Positions 15,718-24,975 of a stretch of DNA of 64,000 nucleotides are shown here, piece after piece (positions within the stretch are counted from its first letter, which is position 1; every line of letters starts with the position of its first letter). Source of the stretch: Phycisphaeraceae bacterium (GTDB taxonomy: Bacteria > Planctomycetota > Phycisphaerae > Phycisphaerales > UBA1924); contig CP060234.1 of assembly GCA_023898685.1 (NCBI GenBank), forward strand, positions 930,001 through 994,000, written 5' to 3'. Position numbers and translations under genes: made by a program. Below the pieces are notes generated by a model, which worked only from the letters and a program-made list of their open reading frames with translations, was not told the origin of the DNA and made no database searches.

Positions 15718-18700
15718 TGGGCGGGCTGTTCGAGAGTTCCGGCGAGGGGCGAGATCCGCTCGAGGGACTGAACGACGCCCAGCGCGCAGCGGCAACGTAC
15801 GAGGGTGGCCCGCTGATCGTCCTCGCGGGCCCCGGGACGGGCAAGACGAGGGTGATCGTCGCGCGGATCGCCCACCTGATCGCCCGGGGTGTCGACCCGA
15901 AGAGCATCCTCGCCCTGACGTTCACGAACAAGGCCGCGAACGAGATGCGCGACCGGCTGGCCGAGGCGATCGGGCCCTCGGCCGCCGAGGGTGTCGGGGC
16001 GTTCACCTTCAACGGGTTCGGGGCCCACCTGCTCCGCCGGTTCAGCGACCTCGCGGGCCTGCCCCACGAGCCCGGCCTGATCGACTCGGCCCAGCGGATG
16101 CGGCTGATGCGGCGCGTGGTGGCCGAGCGCGGGCTGTTCCGCGACGCGCTCGCGTCGGGCGTGGACAGCGCGATCGTCGACGCGGGGAAGCTGATCAACG
16201 CGATGCACTGCGCGGCCCTGACCGTGGATGCGGCGCGCACGCGGTTGGAAGAGATGAAGAGGGAGATTGAAGAGCGACGGGCTGGAAGCCCGTCCCACGA
16301 GGATGGGGAGGATGAGGGCATCGCCGAACGGGCGCGGGCAGCACGGCTGCTCGAGGTCGTCTCGCTCTGGGAGGGCTTCGACGAGGCGTGCCTCGAAGAA
16401 GGCCTGGTTTCGTTCGATGACCAGGTCGGGCGAACGAATCGGCTGCTGGCGAGAAGCGACGTCGCGCGGGCGTTCGTGCGGGCCGACTACCGCCACCTCG
16501 TCGTCGACGAATTCCAGGACGTCAACGCGGCCCAGATCGAGTTGCTCCGCCTCGTCGCGCCGCCCGACGCCAACCACGGCGAGGGGCCCGACCTGTGCGT
16601 CGTCGGCGACGATGACCAGGCGATCTACGGGTTCCGGGGCGCCGACGACCGGGCGTTCGAGCGGTTCGAGCAGACGTGGACGGGCGTGCGGACCATCCCG
16701 CTCGAGGAGAACTACCGCAGCGCGTCACCGGTGCTCGCCGTCGCCGCGAGCGTCATCGGGCGAGCCCACGCGCGGTTCCGCGACGACAAGGTCATCCGGC
16801 GGGCCGCTTCGAAGGGCACTGAGCCGGCGGGGGCGGTGGTCGAGGCGGTGCGGCTCGAGAACTTCCGGCAGGCGGGCGAGGTGATCGCATCGATGATCAC
16901 CGCTTCGCTCGCGGGCACTCCCGCGCGAGCCCTGAGCTCGCACGCCGTGATCGCGCGGACGTGGGGTGAGCTCGACACGATCCGGGGGGCGCTGGAGGTC
17001 GAGGGGATCCGCGCGCGGATGGCGAGGTCGAGGCCGCCGAGCGAGGACGACGGCGTGCTCGACGTGTTGGCATGGGTCGACCTGCTGCTGCACCCGCAGA
17101 GCACGTGGTCGGCGAGGCGGATCCTGAGGCGGCCGCCCAACCAGCTGGGCGTGGAAGCCGTGGTTGATCTCGAGCGCCGGTACCGGGCGACAGGATCGCG
17201 GGTCGAGCAGGCCGAGCCTTTCGCGCTGTGGGCGGCGGGCGATGGGCTGAGATGGACGAAGAACGCCGGGTGCCACGACTCGCCGTCGTCGGCGCAGTCG
17301 TGTTCCCCCGGCACTGCTGCGCTGAAGACGGCGACCAGTGGCACCCAGCCTGTCCCACCAAGTGCGATCCTCGAGCGCTTCCGTGACACGTGGTCGGCGC
17401 TGCGGGATCTCGCGTCGACCGCGTCGGCCGCGACGGTCATCGGCGAGATCGTCCGCCGGACGGGCGTCGTGCACGCCGATCTGCTCGACGGGCGGGCCCG
17501 CGCCGCGCGCGTCGCGGCCGTCGTCGGGCTGCTGCGGTTCGTCGACGAGCGGAGCGACCGGCTCGAGCAGCCCGGCGATCTGCGGGCGTTTATGGACTAC
17601 TACGACGACCTCGACGACAACGACCGCAAGCTCGCCCCGGATCGCCTGAGCCATGAGCCCGTCGACGGCGATGAGGTGGACGAGAATGGCGAAGACGCCG
17701 TGCAGCTGCTCACCGCCCACGGCGCCAAGGGGCTCGAGTTCGACACGGTGTTCGTCCCGCGTGTCGAGTCGACCCACGGCTATCCGTCTGTCCGCAAACC
17801 CGACGAGGCGACGACGCTGCCCGACTGGATGATGCCGGCGGTCGGGGGCGATGCTGGCGGGGGACGCACGACGCTCGAAGCGTTGCAGGACGAGGAGCGG
17901 CGGCTGTTCTACGTCGCGTGCACGAGAGCCGAGCGGCGGCTGGTGCTGCTGGGCAAGGTGCCGAAGAAATCGAGCTCGTTGAACTTCATGGTCGAGCTGC
18001 TCAACGAGGGTGGGCTGGTCGTCGAGCGAGAGGCCGCGGAGGTGCTGGGCCCGCACGCGGGCGATGACCTCGAGCGCCGGCCCCGCGTGCTGGCGTGGGA
18101 TGCTTCCGAGCGGCGTCGCGAGACGCTGCGCTCCGCGAGGCGCCTCGCGAGGCTCGAGGCCGCGGCGGCGCTCGACGCGGCGGACCGGGCGGGTCTCGAT
18201 GCTTCGTCCTTGGAGTCCACCGCGGCTCGCCTGGCCGACGCGTCGCGCCGGCTCGCGACGATCGCGCGGGCGGAAGCCGGCGAGGCGCTCCCCGAGTGGC
18301 TGGACGAGACCGATCTACGGACGCTGTACGAATCGATCGCAACGGCCGACGCCGACAGCCCGGCATTCGCCACCGCCGCCGACGCCGTGCTGCGGAAGCA
18401 GAAGCCCCCGTTCACGCTCAGCTACACGGCGATCTACGACTGGGAGAAGTGCCCCCGCTGCTATTTCGTCAAGAACATCCTCCGGCTGCCCGAGCCCGAG
18501 GGGGCGCCGATCGTGGTCGGCAAGGTGACGCACGAGGCGCTCGAGAGGTTCTACACCCTCGTCAAGCGTGCGGGCGAGCGCGGAGAGCGCGAGCCGGGCC
18601 TCGATCGGCTGCTTGCGATCGGCGACGAGGTGTTCGAGGCGCACTGGGACGAGTCGGAAGTGATCGATCATGAGCAGCGCGACCGCGTCCGCGCCCTGCT

Positions 18701-19178
18701 GACCAACGGCTACGCGAAGCTGCACGACGCGACCGTGAACGTCACCGAGGTCGAAAAGACGCACACCTTCATGTACGACCACCGGGGGCGGCACAAGATC
18801 GTCGCGAAGATCGACCGGGTCGACGAATCCGATGCCGGCTTCCGCCTCGTCGACTACAAAACTGGCGCACCCAAGAAGTACCAGGTCGAACCCGAGAAGG
18901 ACGACCTCCAGTTCGGCATCTACGCCCTCGCGATCCGCGCCTCGCTCAACGACGGCAAGATCGACGGCGTCGACATCCCCGCGGGCGTCGCCGAGTACTG
19001 GGTGCTCTCGACCGGCCAGCGGGGGGTGATCGGATTCGACGAACTGGCGAAGGCAGAGAACAAGACCCGCAAGAAGATCGAGGCGGTCATCGACGGACTG
19101 CTCGACGGGCGCTTCGCGCGAGGGAAAGACTGCTGGGGCGCCTGCGCCGTCCTCGATCCGGGACATGTCAAGGAATAA
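15717..19178 (+). CDS. UvrD/Rep-type helicase fused to a PD-(D/E)XK nuclease domain
   Basis: 1153 residues from the ATG that overlaps the rsmD stop (a GTG one codon earlier is possible). Superfamily-1 helicase motifs appear in order: GPGTGKT (about 38), LTFTNKAANEM, VDEFQD (about 263), GDDDQAIYGFRGAD (about 298), LEENYRS, LTAHGAKGLEF (about 663) and LFYVACTRAERRL (about 730). The last 250 residues form a RecB-like nuclease: GKVTHEALERFY, KIDRVD and RLVDYKTG are the catalytic blocks. The arrangement resembles AddA/PcrA-nuclease fusions used in double-strand-break processing. Two palindromic repeats lie within the coding sequence, near residues 187-193 and 517-543. The latter translates into a low-complexity stretch (CHDSPSSAQSCSPGTAALKT) atypical of the fold. 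Confidence 0.88.
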   Translation: MGGLFESSGEGRDPLEGLNDAQRAAATYEGGPLIVLAGPGTGKTRVIVARIAHLIARGVDPKSILALTFTNKAANEMRDRLAEAIGPSAAEGVGAFTFNGFGAHLLRRFSDLAGLPHEPGLIDSAQRMRLMRRVVAERGLFRDALASGVDSAIVDAGKLINAMHCAALTVDAARTRLEEMKREIEERRAGSPSHEDGEDEGIAERARAARLLEVVSLWEGFDEACLEEGLVSFDDQVGRTNRLLARSDVARAFVRADYRHLVVDEFQDVNAAQIELLRLVAPPDANHGEGPDLCVVGDDDQAIYGFRGADDRAFERFEQTWTGVRTIPLEENYRSASPVLAVAASVIGRAHARFRDDKVIRRAASKGTEPAGAVVEAVRLENFRQAGEVIASMITASLAGTPARALSSHAVIARTWGELDTIRGALEVEGIRARMARSRPPSEDDGVLDVLAWVDLLLHPQSTWSARRILRRPPNQLGVEAVVDLERRYRATGSRVEQAEPFALWAAGDGLRWTKNAGCHDSPSSAQSCSPGTAALKTATSGTQPVPPSAILERFRDTWSALRDLASTASAATVIGEIVRRTGVVHADLLDGRARAARVAAVVGLLRFVDERSDRLEQPGDLRAFMDYYDDLDDNDRKLAPDRLSHEPVDGDEVDENGEDAVQLLTAHGAKGLEFDTVFVPRVESTHGYPSVRKPDEATTLPDWMMPAVGGDAGGGRTTLEALQDEERRLFYVACTRAERRLVLLGKVPKKSSSLNFMVELLNEGGLVVEREAAEVLGPHAGDDLERRPRVLAWDASERRRETLRSARRLARLEAAAALDAADRAGLDASSLESTAARLADASRRLATIARAEAGEALPEWLDETDLRTLYESIATADADSPAFATAADAVLRKQKPPFTLSYTAIYDWEKCPRCYFVKNILRLPEPEGAPIVVGKVTHEALERFYTLVKRAGERGEREPGLDRLLAIGDEVFEAHWDESEVIDHEQRDRVRALLTNGYAKLHDATVNVTEVEKTHTFMYDHRGRHKIVAKIDRVDESDAGFRLVDYKTGAPKKYQVEPEKDDLQFGIYALAIRASLNDGKIDGVDIPAGVAEYWVLSTGQRGVIGFDELAKAENKTRKKIEAVIDGLLDGRFARGKDCWGACAVLDPGHVKE
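16276..16294 (+). repeat. Short palindrome within the helicase gene
   Basis: GACGGGCT-GGA-AGCCCGTC, an 8-bp perfect hairpin followed directly by CCCA...TGGGG. It is translated as part of EERRAGSPSHEDGEDEG between motifs Ia and II of the helicase, an acidic, low-complexity stretch that looks inserted. Confidence 0.5.
17268..17346. repeat. Family 1 palindromic doublet, copy a (inside helicase CDS)
   Basis: 79 bases bounded by a 9-bp terminal inverted repeat GGGTGCCAC/GTGGCACCC. The left half folds as CACGACT-CGCCG-TCGT-CGGCG-C-AGTCGTG; the right half has the inverse design (CACTGCTGCGC...GACGGCG...AGTG). The middle spacer is shorter than in the intergenic copies at 26032, 26251, 34666 and 44794. 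The reading frame of the helicase stays open through it. Confidence 0.75.
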
Positions 19179-19187
19179 GAAGGGAAG

Positions 19188-19209
19188 CCGCGGGATACAG
19201 ATCCCGCGG
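19188..19209 (+). terminator. Terminator-like hairpin after the helicase gene
   Basis: CCGCGGGAT-ACAG-ATCCCGCGG, nine bases after the helicase stop. A second partial copy of the same motif (CCGCGGGATT...ATACCGCGG) follows at 19233-19256. Same stem core as 556-583 and 2450-2479. Confidence 0.6.
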
Positions 19210-19336
19210 TGAACTGGTGGGCATTCCGGGGACCGCGGGATTGGGATACCGCGGCTTCCAATCGGGGACGTCCTCCGCCGGTTCTCCGCGCCCAAACCGT
19301 CCCGCCCTATGCTCATGGGTCCCCGGAGGATTCCCC

Positions 19337-22201
19337 ATGGCACGCCGCCCGCTCGCCGCCCGCTTCGCTCTCATCGTGGCCTCGCTCGCCGCCGCGCTGA
19401 CGCCGCTCGCCTCGGCCCAGCCCATGTCGAGGCCCGATTACGGCGACAAGGGCCCCAACCCCAAGACGCCCCTGCCGACCGACCCCTCGCTGACGATCGG
19501 CACGCTCGACAACGGGCTGCGCTACGTCATCAAGCACCACGAGAACCCGCCCGGCAAGGTCGGCATCTGGCTGCACGTCGGCACGGGCTCGCTCAACGAG
19601 ACCGACGACCAGAGGGGGCTCGCCCACTACCTCGAGCACATGGCCTTCAACGGCTCGGAGAACTTCCCCCAGGGTGAGCTCGTGAAGTTCTTCGAGTCCA
19701 TCGGCCTCACCTTTGGGCGCGACCAGAACGCGTTCACCAGCTTCAACCAGACCGCCTTCCAGCTCTACCTGCCCGACACCGAGCGGGCCACGCTCGCCAA
19801 GGGACTGCTGTTCTTCAGCGATGTCGCGGGCCACCTGCTGCTGACGACCAAGGACATCGACGAGGAGCGGGGCGTCATCCTCGAAGAGCTCCGCACCGGC
19901 CGTGGCCCGCAGCAGCGCCTCCGCGACCAGTGGTTCGAGCGGCTCGCGCCGGGCTCACGCGTCGGCGTGCGGCTGCCCATCGGAACCGAGGAATCGATCA
20001 ACGCGATCGATCGCGACAGGTTCCTCGCCTACTACGGCAAGTGGTACGTGCCCAGCAACATGACCGTGCTCGTCGTGGGCGATCTCGATCCGGAGATGGC
20101 CCGGGAGGAGATCGCCAAGGCCTTCGCCTCGCTGCCGACCGTGCCCGACCCGCAGGACATCGACCCGGGTGTCGAGCCCTATGCGCAGCGCCGCGCGATC
20201 GTGGCGCACGACCCCGAGGTAACCGACGCCGAGGTGTCGGTGATCGTGGTCGATAGGCCCGACGAGCCCACGGTCGACCTGGGAGGCCTGCGGACCGAGC
20301 TCATCCGCAGCCTCGCCGTCGAGGCGTTCAACCGGCGTCTCGCGGGCAAGATCGACCAGGGCGAGGCCCGCATGTTGCGAGGTCGCGCCTCGGTGCAGAA
20401 CCTCTTCGACGCGATGCGCGACGGCGAGGTCTCAGCGACCGCAGAGCCCGCCAAGTGGGCCGATGCTCTGACCGATCTGACCACCGAGGTCCGCCGGGCC
20501 GAGCTGCACGGCTTCAGCACGCAGGAGCTCGAGACCGCGCGGGAGTCGCTGCTGAGCCGGTTCGAGCAGCGGGCCGAACAGGAGCCCACGATGCCCGCGC
20601 GCCGGATCCTCTCACAGCTCAACAACCGCGTGGAGGCGGGCGAGCCGTTCACGTCGGCGTCGCAGATGCTCGACCAGGCCCGCCTGCTCATCCGCTACGT
20701 CCGCGACGGCGAGGTGAATCGCTCGTTCGCCGCGCTGTTCGACACATCGCGCGCGACGTTCCTGCTGACGCTCCCGACCAGCGCGGGCGTGCCGGAAGAG
20801 GCGCAGGTGCTCGCGATCGCCGGCGAGGCCGCCGACCGCAGCCCCGAGCCCGACGAGGAGCAGACGCTCGCGGCCTCGCTCATGGAGGAGGCCCCCACGC
20901 CCGGCGAGATCGTCGAGCTCAACGGGCACCCGGACAGCGACGTGTGGACCGCGGTGCTCTCCAACGGCATCACCGTCCACCACCGCAGGATGACGCAGCG
21001 GGCGAACTTCGTTGACGTCCGCATCTCGCTGCTGGGCGGGACGATCGAGGAGGACGCGTCCGACCGTGGCATCACGATGGCCGCGATGCAGGCGTGGAAC
21101 CGCCCCGCGACGAGCACACTCACCAGCGCCCAGGTTCGCCAGCTCATGGCGGGCAAGAAGATCCGCCAGCGCGCGATGGCCCAGGACGACTTCGTGCAGC
21201 TCAGCCTCACCGGAAGCCCCGACGACCTCGAGACGGGCTTCCAGCTCGCCCACCGCCTGCTCACCGACCCGCGACTCGAGACCGTGCCGTTCGAGCAGTG
21301 GCGAACGATGATGGTCCAGTCATTGCGGGCGGCGCGGCAGGATCCCGTCGGGACGCTCCAGCTCGCCATCCCGGAGGCGATCTTCCCGGCCGACGCCGCC
21401 CGGGCCCGCCCGCCGACCACCGATGAAGTCGAGAGACTCAACATCAGCGCCGCGCAGATGTGGCTTGATCGCCTGATCGCCGAGGCGCCGATCGAGGTCG
21501 CGATCGTGGGCGACGTCGACCGCGAGACGGCGTTTGACCTGGCGCGGAGCTACCTGGGCTCGCTGCCCGAGCGGCCCCGGATGAAGCCGGATCTGCTCAC
21601 CGAGGTGGGCAGGATCCCGGTGCCCGAGTCCGATCGTGTCGCGAGCGTCGAGGTGGACACGCAGACGCCCAAGGCGGGTGTCGCCGCCGGCTTCTTCGCC
21701 TCCGACGCCTCGAACCTCCGCGACACGAGGCTGCTCCAGCTCGCGTCACGCACGCTCTCGAGCCGGCTGATCGAGAAGGTCCGCGAGGAGGACCGGCTGG
21801 TCTACTCGATCAACGCTTCGGTGCAGCCCGCCGAGGCGTTCCCCGGCTACGGCCTGTTCCTCGCCGCGTCGACGGCCGATCCCGCCAACGCCGACAAGCT
21901 GGCGGACGAGATTGCCGGCGTCTTCGACGGATTCGCGAAGGAAGGCCCGACCGACGAGGAACTCGAGACCGCCCGGGCCCAGGTGACCAAGAGCCTCACC
22001 GAGGCGTTCGAGGAGCCGAGCTTCTGGGCCCTCCAGCTCAGCCAGCTCGACAAGCAGGGGAGGAACCTCGACGACCTTGTCTCGGCCCTCCAGACGTATC
22101 TGTCCTTCACCGCCGACGACGTACGGGAGAACTTCGCCAAGTACCACGCCGGGCCCAAGGTCCGGGTCATTGTCAGGCCAATCCCCAAGACCGACTCCTG
22201 A
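19337..22201 (+). CDS. M16-family zinc metallopeptidase, secreted
   Basis: 954 residues. The ATG at 19337 has a GGAGGA ribosome site and a signal peptide (MARRPLAARFALIVASLAAA, cut after SA-Q). The N-terminal M16 domain carries the inverted zinc motif HYLEH (about 96-100) with the distal glutamate in ERGVILEEL (about 176). A second, catalytically degenerate M16 half follows (about 550-940), including VREEDRLVYSI. The length and order (active half, then inactive half) match two-domain pitrilysin/insulinase-type peptidases of the periplasm, which degrade peptides. It stands alone between a terminator and the dockerin gene. Confidence 0.9.
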   Translation: MARRPLAARFALIVASLAAALTPLASAQPMSRPDYGDKGPNPKTPLPTDPSLTIGTLDNGLRYVIKHHENPPGKVGIWLHVGTGSLNETDDQRGLAHYLEHMAFNGSENFPQGELVKFFESIGLTFGRDQNAFTSFNQTAFQLYLPDTERATLAKGLLFFSDVAGHLLLTTKDIDEERGVILEELRTGRGPQQRLRDQWFERLAPGSRVGVRLPIGTEESINAIDRDRFLAYYGKWYVPSNMTVLVVGDLDPEMAREEIAKAFASLPTVPDPQDIDPGVEPYAQRRAIVAHDPEVTDAEVSVIVVDRPDEPTVDLGGLRTELIRSLAVEAFNRRLAGKIDQGEARMLRGRASVQNLFDAMRDGEVSATAEPAKWADALTDLTTEVRRAELHGFSTQELETARESLLSRFEQRAEQEPTMPARRILSQLNNRVEAGEPFTSASQMLDQARLLIRYVRDGEVNRSFAALFDTSRATFLLTLPTSAGVPEEAQVLAIAGEAADRSPEPDEEQTLAASLMEEAPTPGEIVELNGHPDSDVWTAVLSNGITVHHRRMTQRANFVDVRISLLGGTIEEDASDRGITMAAMQAWNRPATSTLTSAQVRQLMAGKKIRQRAMAQDDFVQLSLTGSPDDLETGFQLAHRLLTDPRLETVPFEQWRTMMVQSLRAARQDPVGTLQLAIPEAIFPADAARARPPTTDEVERLNISAAQMWLDRLIAEAPIEVAIVGDVDRETAFDLARSYLGSLPERPRMKPDLLTEVGRIPVPESDRVASVEVDTQTPKAGVAAGFFASDASNLRDTRLLQLASRTLSSRLIEKVREEDRLVYSINASVQPAEAFPGYGLFLAASTADPANADKLADEIAGVFDGFAKEGPTDEELETARAQVTKSLTEAFEEPSFWALQLSQLDKQGRNLDDLVSALQTYLSFTADDVRENFAKYHAGPKVRVIVRPIPKTDS

Positions 22202-22330
22202 CCCGGAATCCTGTTGGCGGCCGGCCCGCCGCGCGGTAGCCTGAAACCCGCGTCCGCCCGCGGCGTGGCGGCGGGGCGCGGTTGGTCTCGCCTTCACGCG
22301 GGACATGTGGCTTGGAGAAGGAGGTTTGTC

Positions 22331-23719
22331 ATGGGTATCGCATCATGGCGCGTGGGCGTGCTTGTCGGTTTGGCCGGGCTCGCGGCGTCGGCCTCGGCGG
22401 CGGTCGTTCCGGGGACCGTCGTGGTCATGGATGACGACCCGATCGACGGCTCGACGGTGGCATCGCTCAACACCCCGTTCACCAATGGTCTGGGCCAGGT
22501 CGGCACGGTTATCGCGCTCACCGACGGACGGCGGGCGATTATGATCGGGAACGCGATCGTGTTCACCTCGGACGACGCCCTGCCCGACGTCGCCACCGGC
22601 GGCGAGAGCACGATGGGCATCGGCGACGCCGGCCAGTTCATCTACAGCCCCAGCTTCAACTCGCACGACGCCGTGTACGGCGAAGCGGGCCTCATCGCAC
22701 AGGCCACCGATCCCGCCCCCGATTTCGCCGCGGGCTACAACACGACGTTCCACTCGCGGCCCCGGATGCTCCCCGACGGGCGATCGTTCTGGGTCGCGGG
22801 CATCAACGACGGCGCGGGCGGCACCAGCTCGCAGAGCCGCATCGTCTACATGCGGGCCCTCGACGGCACGATCACCGGCGTGCTCCGCGCGGGCGACGTC
22901 GTCGACGGTGTAACAGTCGCTTCCAGCAGCGGCATCGACTTCGATGTGGCGATGTCGGACAACGGTGCCCACCAGATGTACGTCTTCGACAACGCCGTCA
23001 CCCTGGCGACCAACGTGGCCGTCGACGGCACGATCGTCGCCCGCGAGGCCGCGCCCACCGGCGACGGCGACAACTGGCAGAACTTTGACTCGACCAGCGT
23101 CAACGACACGGGCCACTACGCCTTCACCGGCGACACCGACAGCGCCGCCGCCGTCGACGAGTTCATCGCCTACGACGGATCGATCGTGCTTCGCGAGGGC
23201 GACGCCGCCGCGGGCGGAACGATCTCCGGCTCGCTCAGCGCGATGTCGATCAACAATCTGAATCAGATGGTCTTCATTTGGGTCCTCGACGGCGTCGAGA
23301 CCCTGCTCTACGCCCCCGACGCCTCGGACCCCCGTGGTACCTCGGTCGCCCTGCTCGCCGTCGGCGACACCATCACCACGCCCGACGGCGACTTCGTCAT
23401 CGACGACTTCAACGCCTCCAACGCCATCGGCCCGGGCCTCGACCTCGCCGAGGACGGCATGGTCTACGCCGAGGTCGACATGACATCCGTCGCGGGCGGC
23501 GCCTCGCTCGAGGCCATCGTCGGCGTCTCGATCGGCGCGGGCCCCTGCAACGCGGCCGACCTCGCCGAGCCCTACGGCGTGCTCGACCTCGCCGACATCG
23601 GCGCGTTCGTCTCGGCCTTCATCAACCAGGATCTGCTGGCCGACCTGAGCGGCGACGGGATCCTCGATCTCCAGGACGTCAACCTGTTCGTGCAGAACTT
23701 CGTCGCGGGCTGCCCTTGA
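22331..23719 (+). CDS. Secreted GC-type dockerin protein
   Basis: 462 residues with a strong GAAGGAGG site. The signal peptide is MGIASWRVGVLVGLAGLAAS, cut near ASA-A. The main part (about 25-390) is rich in Asp/Gly beta repeats (for example NDTGHYAFTGDT, SINNLNQMVFIW) like those of planctomycete 'DUF7453/choice-of-anchor' proteins; no enzyme motif was seen. Residues about 400-462 hold two dockerin halves (GVLDLADIGAFVSAF and DLSGDGILDLQDVNLFVQNF) ending VAGCP. A textbook terminator follows at 23750. Presumed cell-surface or extracellular. Confidence 0.82.
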   Translation: MGIASWRVGVLVGLAGLAASASAAVVPGTVVVMDDDPIDGSTVASLNTPFTNGLGQVGTVIALTDGRRAIMIGNAIVFTSDDALPDVATGGESTMGIGDAGQFIYSPSFNSHDAVYGEAGLIAQATDPAPDFAAGYNTTFHSRPRMLPDGRSFWVAGINDGAGGTSSQSRIVYMRALDGTITGVLRAGDVVDGVTVASSSGIDFDVAMSDNGAHQMYVFDNAVTLATNVAVDGTIVAREAAPTGDGDNWQNFDSTSVNDTGHYAFTGDTDSAAAVDEFIAYDGSIVLREGDAAAGGTISGSLSAMSINNLNQMVFIWVLDGVETLLYAPDASDPRGTSVALLAVGDTITTPDGDFVIDDFNASNAIGPGLDLAEDGMVYAEVDMTSVAGGASLEAIVGVSIGAGPCNAADLAEPYGVLDLADIGAFVSAFINQDLLADLSGDGILDLQDVNLFVQNFVAGCP

Positions 23720-23749
23720 TGTGAGCGAATGACACGTTGGACCGACGAG

Positions 23750-23774
23750 CCCCCGGCGCAAGCCGGGGGTTTTT
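23750..23774 (+). terminator. Intrinsic terminator of the dockerin gene
   Basis: CCCCCGGC-GCAA-GCCGGGGG followed by TTTTT, 31 bases after the stop at 23719. It is the clearest rho-independent terminator of the window. The next 128 bases (23775-23902) hold nothing recognisable. Confidence 0.92.
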
Positions 23775-23902
23775 CATGCGCAAACGCGGGCGCCGGAATG
23801 CACACGCATGCACCAAACCACCAGAGCGACAAATCGGACTTGCAAGGTGCGTTCCCTTCCGTTTCCGACTTGCTGCTTTGCTGATTCGTTGGTTCGCCGT
23901 TC

Positions 23903-24778
23903 TTACCCCAGCGCCGCCGCGCCCGAGACGATCTCCGTCAGCTCCGTCGTGATCTGCGACTGGCGGGCCCGGTTGAACTTCGTCTTGAGCGCCTTGCCCA
24001 TCTTGCCCGCGTTGTCCGTCGCGGCCTTCATCGCGACCATCCGCGCCACGTGCTCGGACACGATCGCGTCGTTGAACGCCTGGAACAGAACCGCCTTCAC
24101 CGCCGCGGGGAGCAACGCCCCCAGCAACTCCTCGGCGTCGGGGGTGAACTCATAGAGCGTCGCCGGCCCGGCCGGCCCATCGGCCAACGCCATCGCCTCG
24201 CTCTTGAACGGCAGGAGTTGGAGCACGTCGGGCGTCTGCTTGCCCGCCGAGAAGTACTTCATCGAGACGATCCGGACGGCAGAAACCTCGCCCGAGCCGA
24301 ACATCTCCATGTAGCGGTTCGCGAGCGCCTCGACGTCGGCATAGCCGGGCTTGTCGCCGAACTGGGCGTGGTAGGCGGCAAGCTCGATGCCGTTGAACTT
24401 GAACGGCGTCAGCCCCTTCTTGCCGGCCAGCTCAACCGGTCCCGCCTTCGCCTTCTCCGAGCCCTTGATGTGGTGCAGGGCCGTCCGGATGATGTTGGCG
24501 TTGTAGGGCCCGCAGAGCCCACGGTCGGACGCGATCACCAGCGTCAATTCAGGCTTCGACTGGTCGTGCGTCGCGAGCAGCGGGTGCTCGATCTCGCCCG
24601 CGGCCCCGGCGAGCTGGGCCACCAGGTCGAACAGGCCCCGGGTGTAGGGCTTCGACGCGGTCGCGGCCTGCTGGGCCTTGGCGAACTTGCTGGTGGCGAT
24701 CATCTGCATCGTGCGCGTGATGCGCTGGATGTTCTTGACCGCCTTGATCCGGTTCTTGATCTCGCGTGACTTGCCCAT
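23903..24778 (-). CDS. atpG: F1 ATP synthase gamma subunit
   Basis: 291 residues. The start at 24778 gives the family N-terminus MGKSREIKNRIKAVKNIQRI and the conserved TRTMQMIATSKFAKAQ helix of the central shaft. VIASDRGLCGPYN is the middle signature, and the C-terminal coiled-coil half ends ARQSQITTELTEIVSGAAAL, the gamma signature. Gamma is the rotating shaft linking the proton-driven ring to the catalytic alpha3beta3 head. Unusually for bacteria it is not next to atpA, atpD or atpC here; atpD is 36 kb away on the other strand. No strong ribosome site is visible. Confidence 0.95.
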   Translation of the reverse strand: MGKSREIKNRIKAVKNIQRITRTMQMIATSKFAKAQQAATASKPYTRGLFDLVAQLAGAAGEIEHPLLATHDQSKPELTLVIASDRGLCGPYNANIIRTALHHIKGSEKAKAGPVELAGKKGLTPFKFNGIELAAYHAQFGDKPGYADVEALANRYMEMFGSGEVSAVRIVSMKYFSAGKQTPDVLQLLPFKSEAMALADGPAGPATLYEFTPDAEELLGALLPAAVKAVLFQAFNDAIVSEHVARMVAMKAATDNAGKMGKALKTKFNRARQSQITTELTEIVSGAAALG

Positions 24779-24800
24779 GGGGCGGGAGTGTAGGACGCGA

Positions 24801-24849
24801 GCAGGGATCAGGGACCGGGGATCAGGGATCAGGGGTCGGCGATCAGGGG
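24801..24849. repeat. Degenerate tandem 7-bp repeat (ATCAGGG)
   Basis: Several copies of GATCAGGG and variants run in tandem just upstream of atpG. A similar CCAGGGA array is at 56110-56151. Confidence 0.6.
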
Positions 24850-24856
24850 ATAACGC

Positions 24857-24926
24857 CGAAAGGGCGCCACCAACCGCCGCGGAGCGGCGCTTGGTGCTCC
24901 CGGGGGCGACCCGAGGCGCCCTTCGG
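24857..24926. repeat. Compound palindrome upstream of atpG
   Basis: Outer arms CCGAAAGGGCGCC and GGCGCCCTTCGG pair with one bulge; inside, CACCAA...TTGGTG encloses CCGCCG...CGGCG. It is about 70 bases long, non-coding, and resembles the other dispersed palindromic elements in design though not in sequence. Confidence 0.55.
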
Positions 24927-24975
24927 GTGGATCGGGTCACCGACGGGGCGGCGGGGATGGCCACGGCCCCCAATT

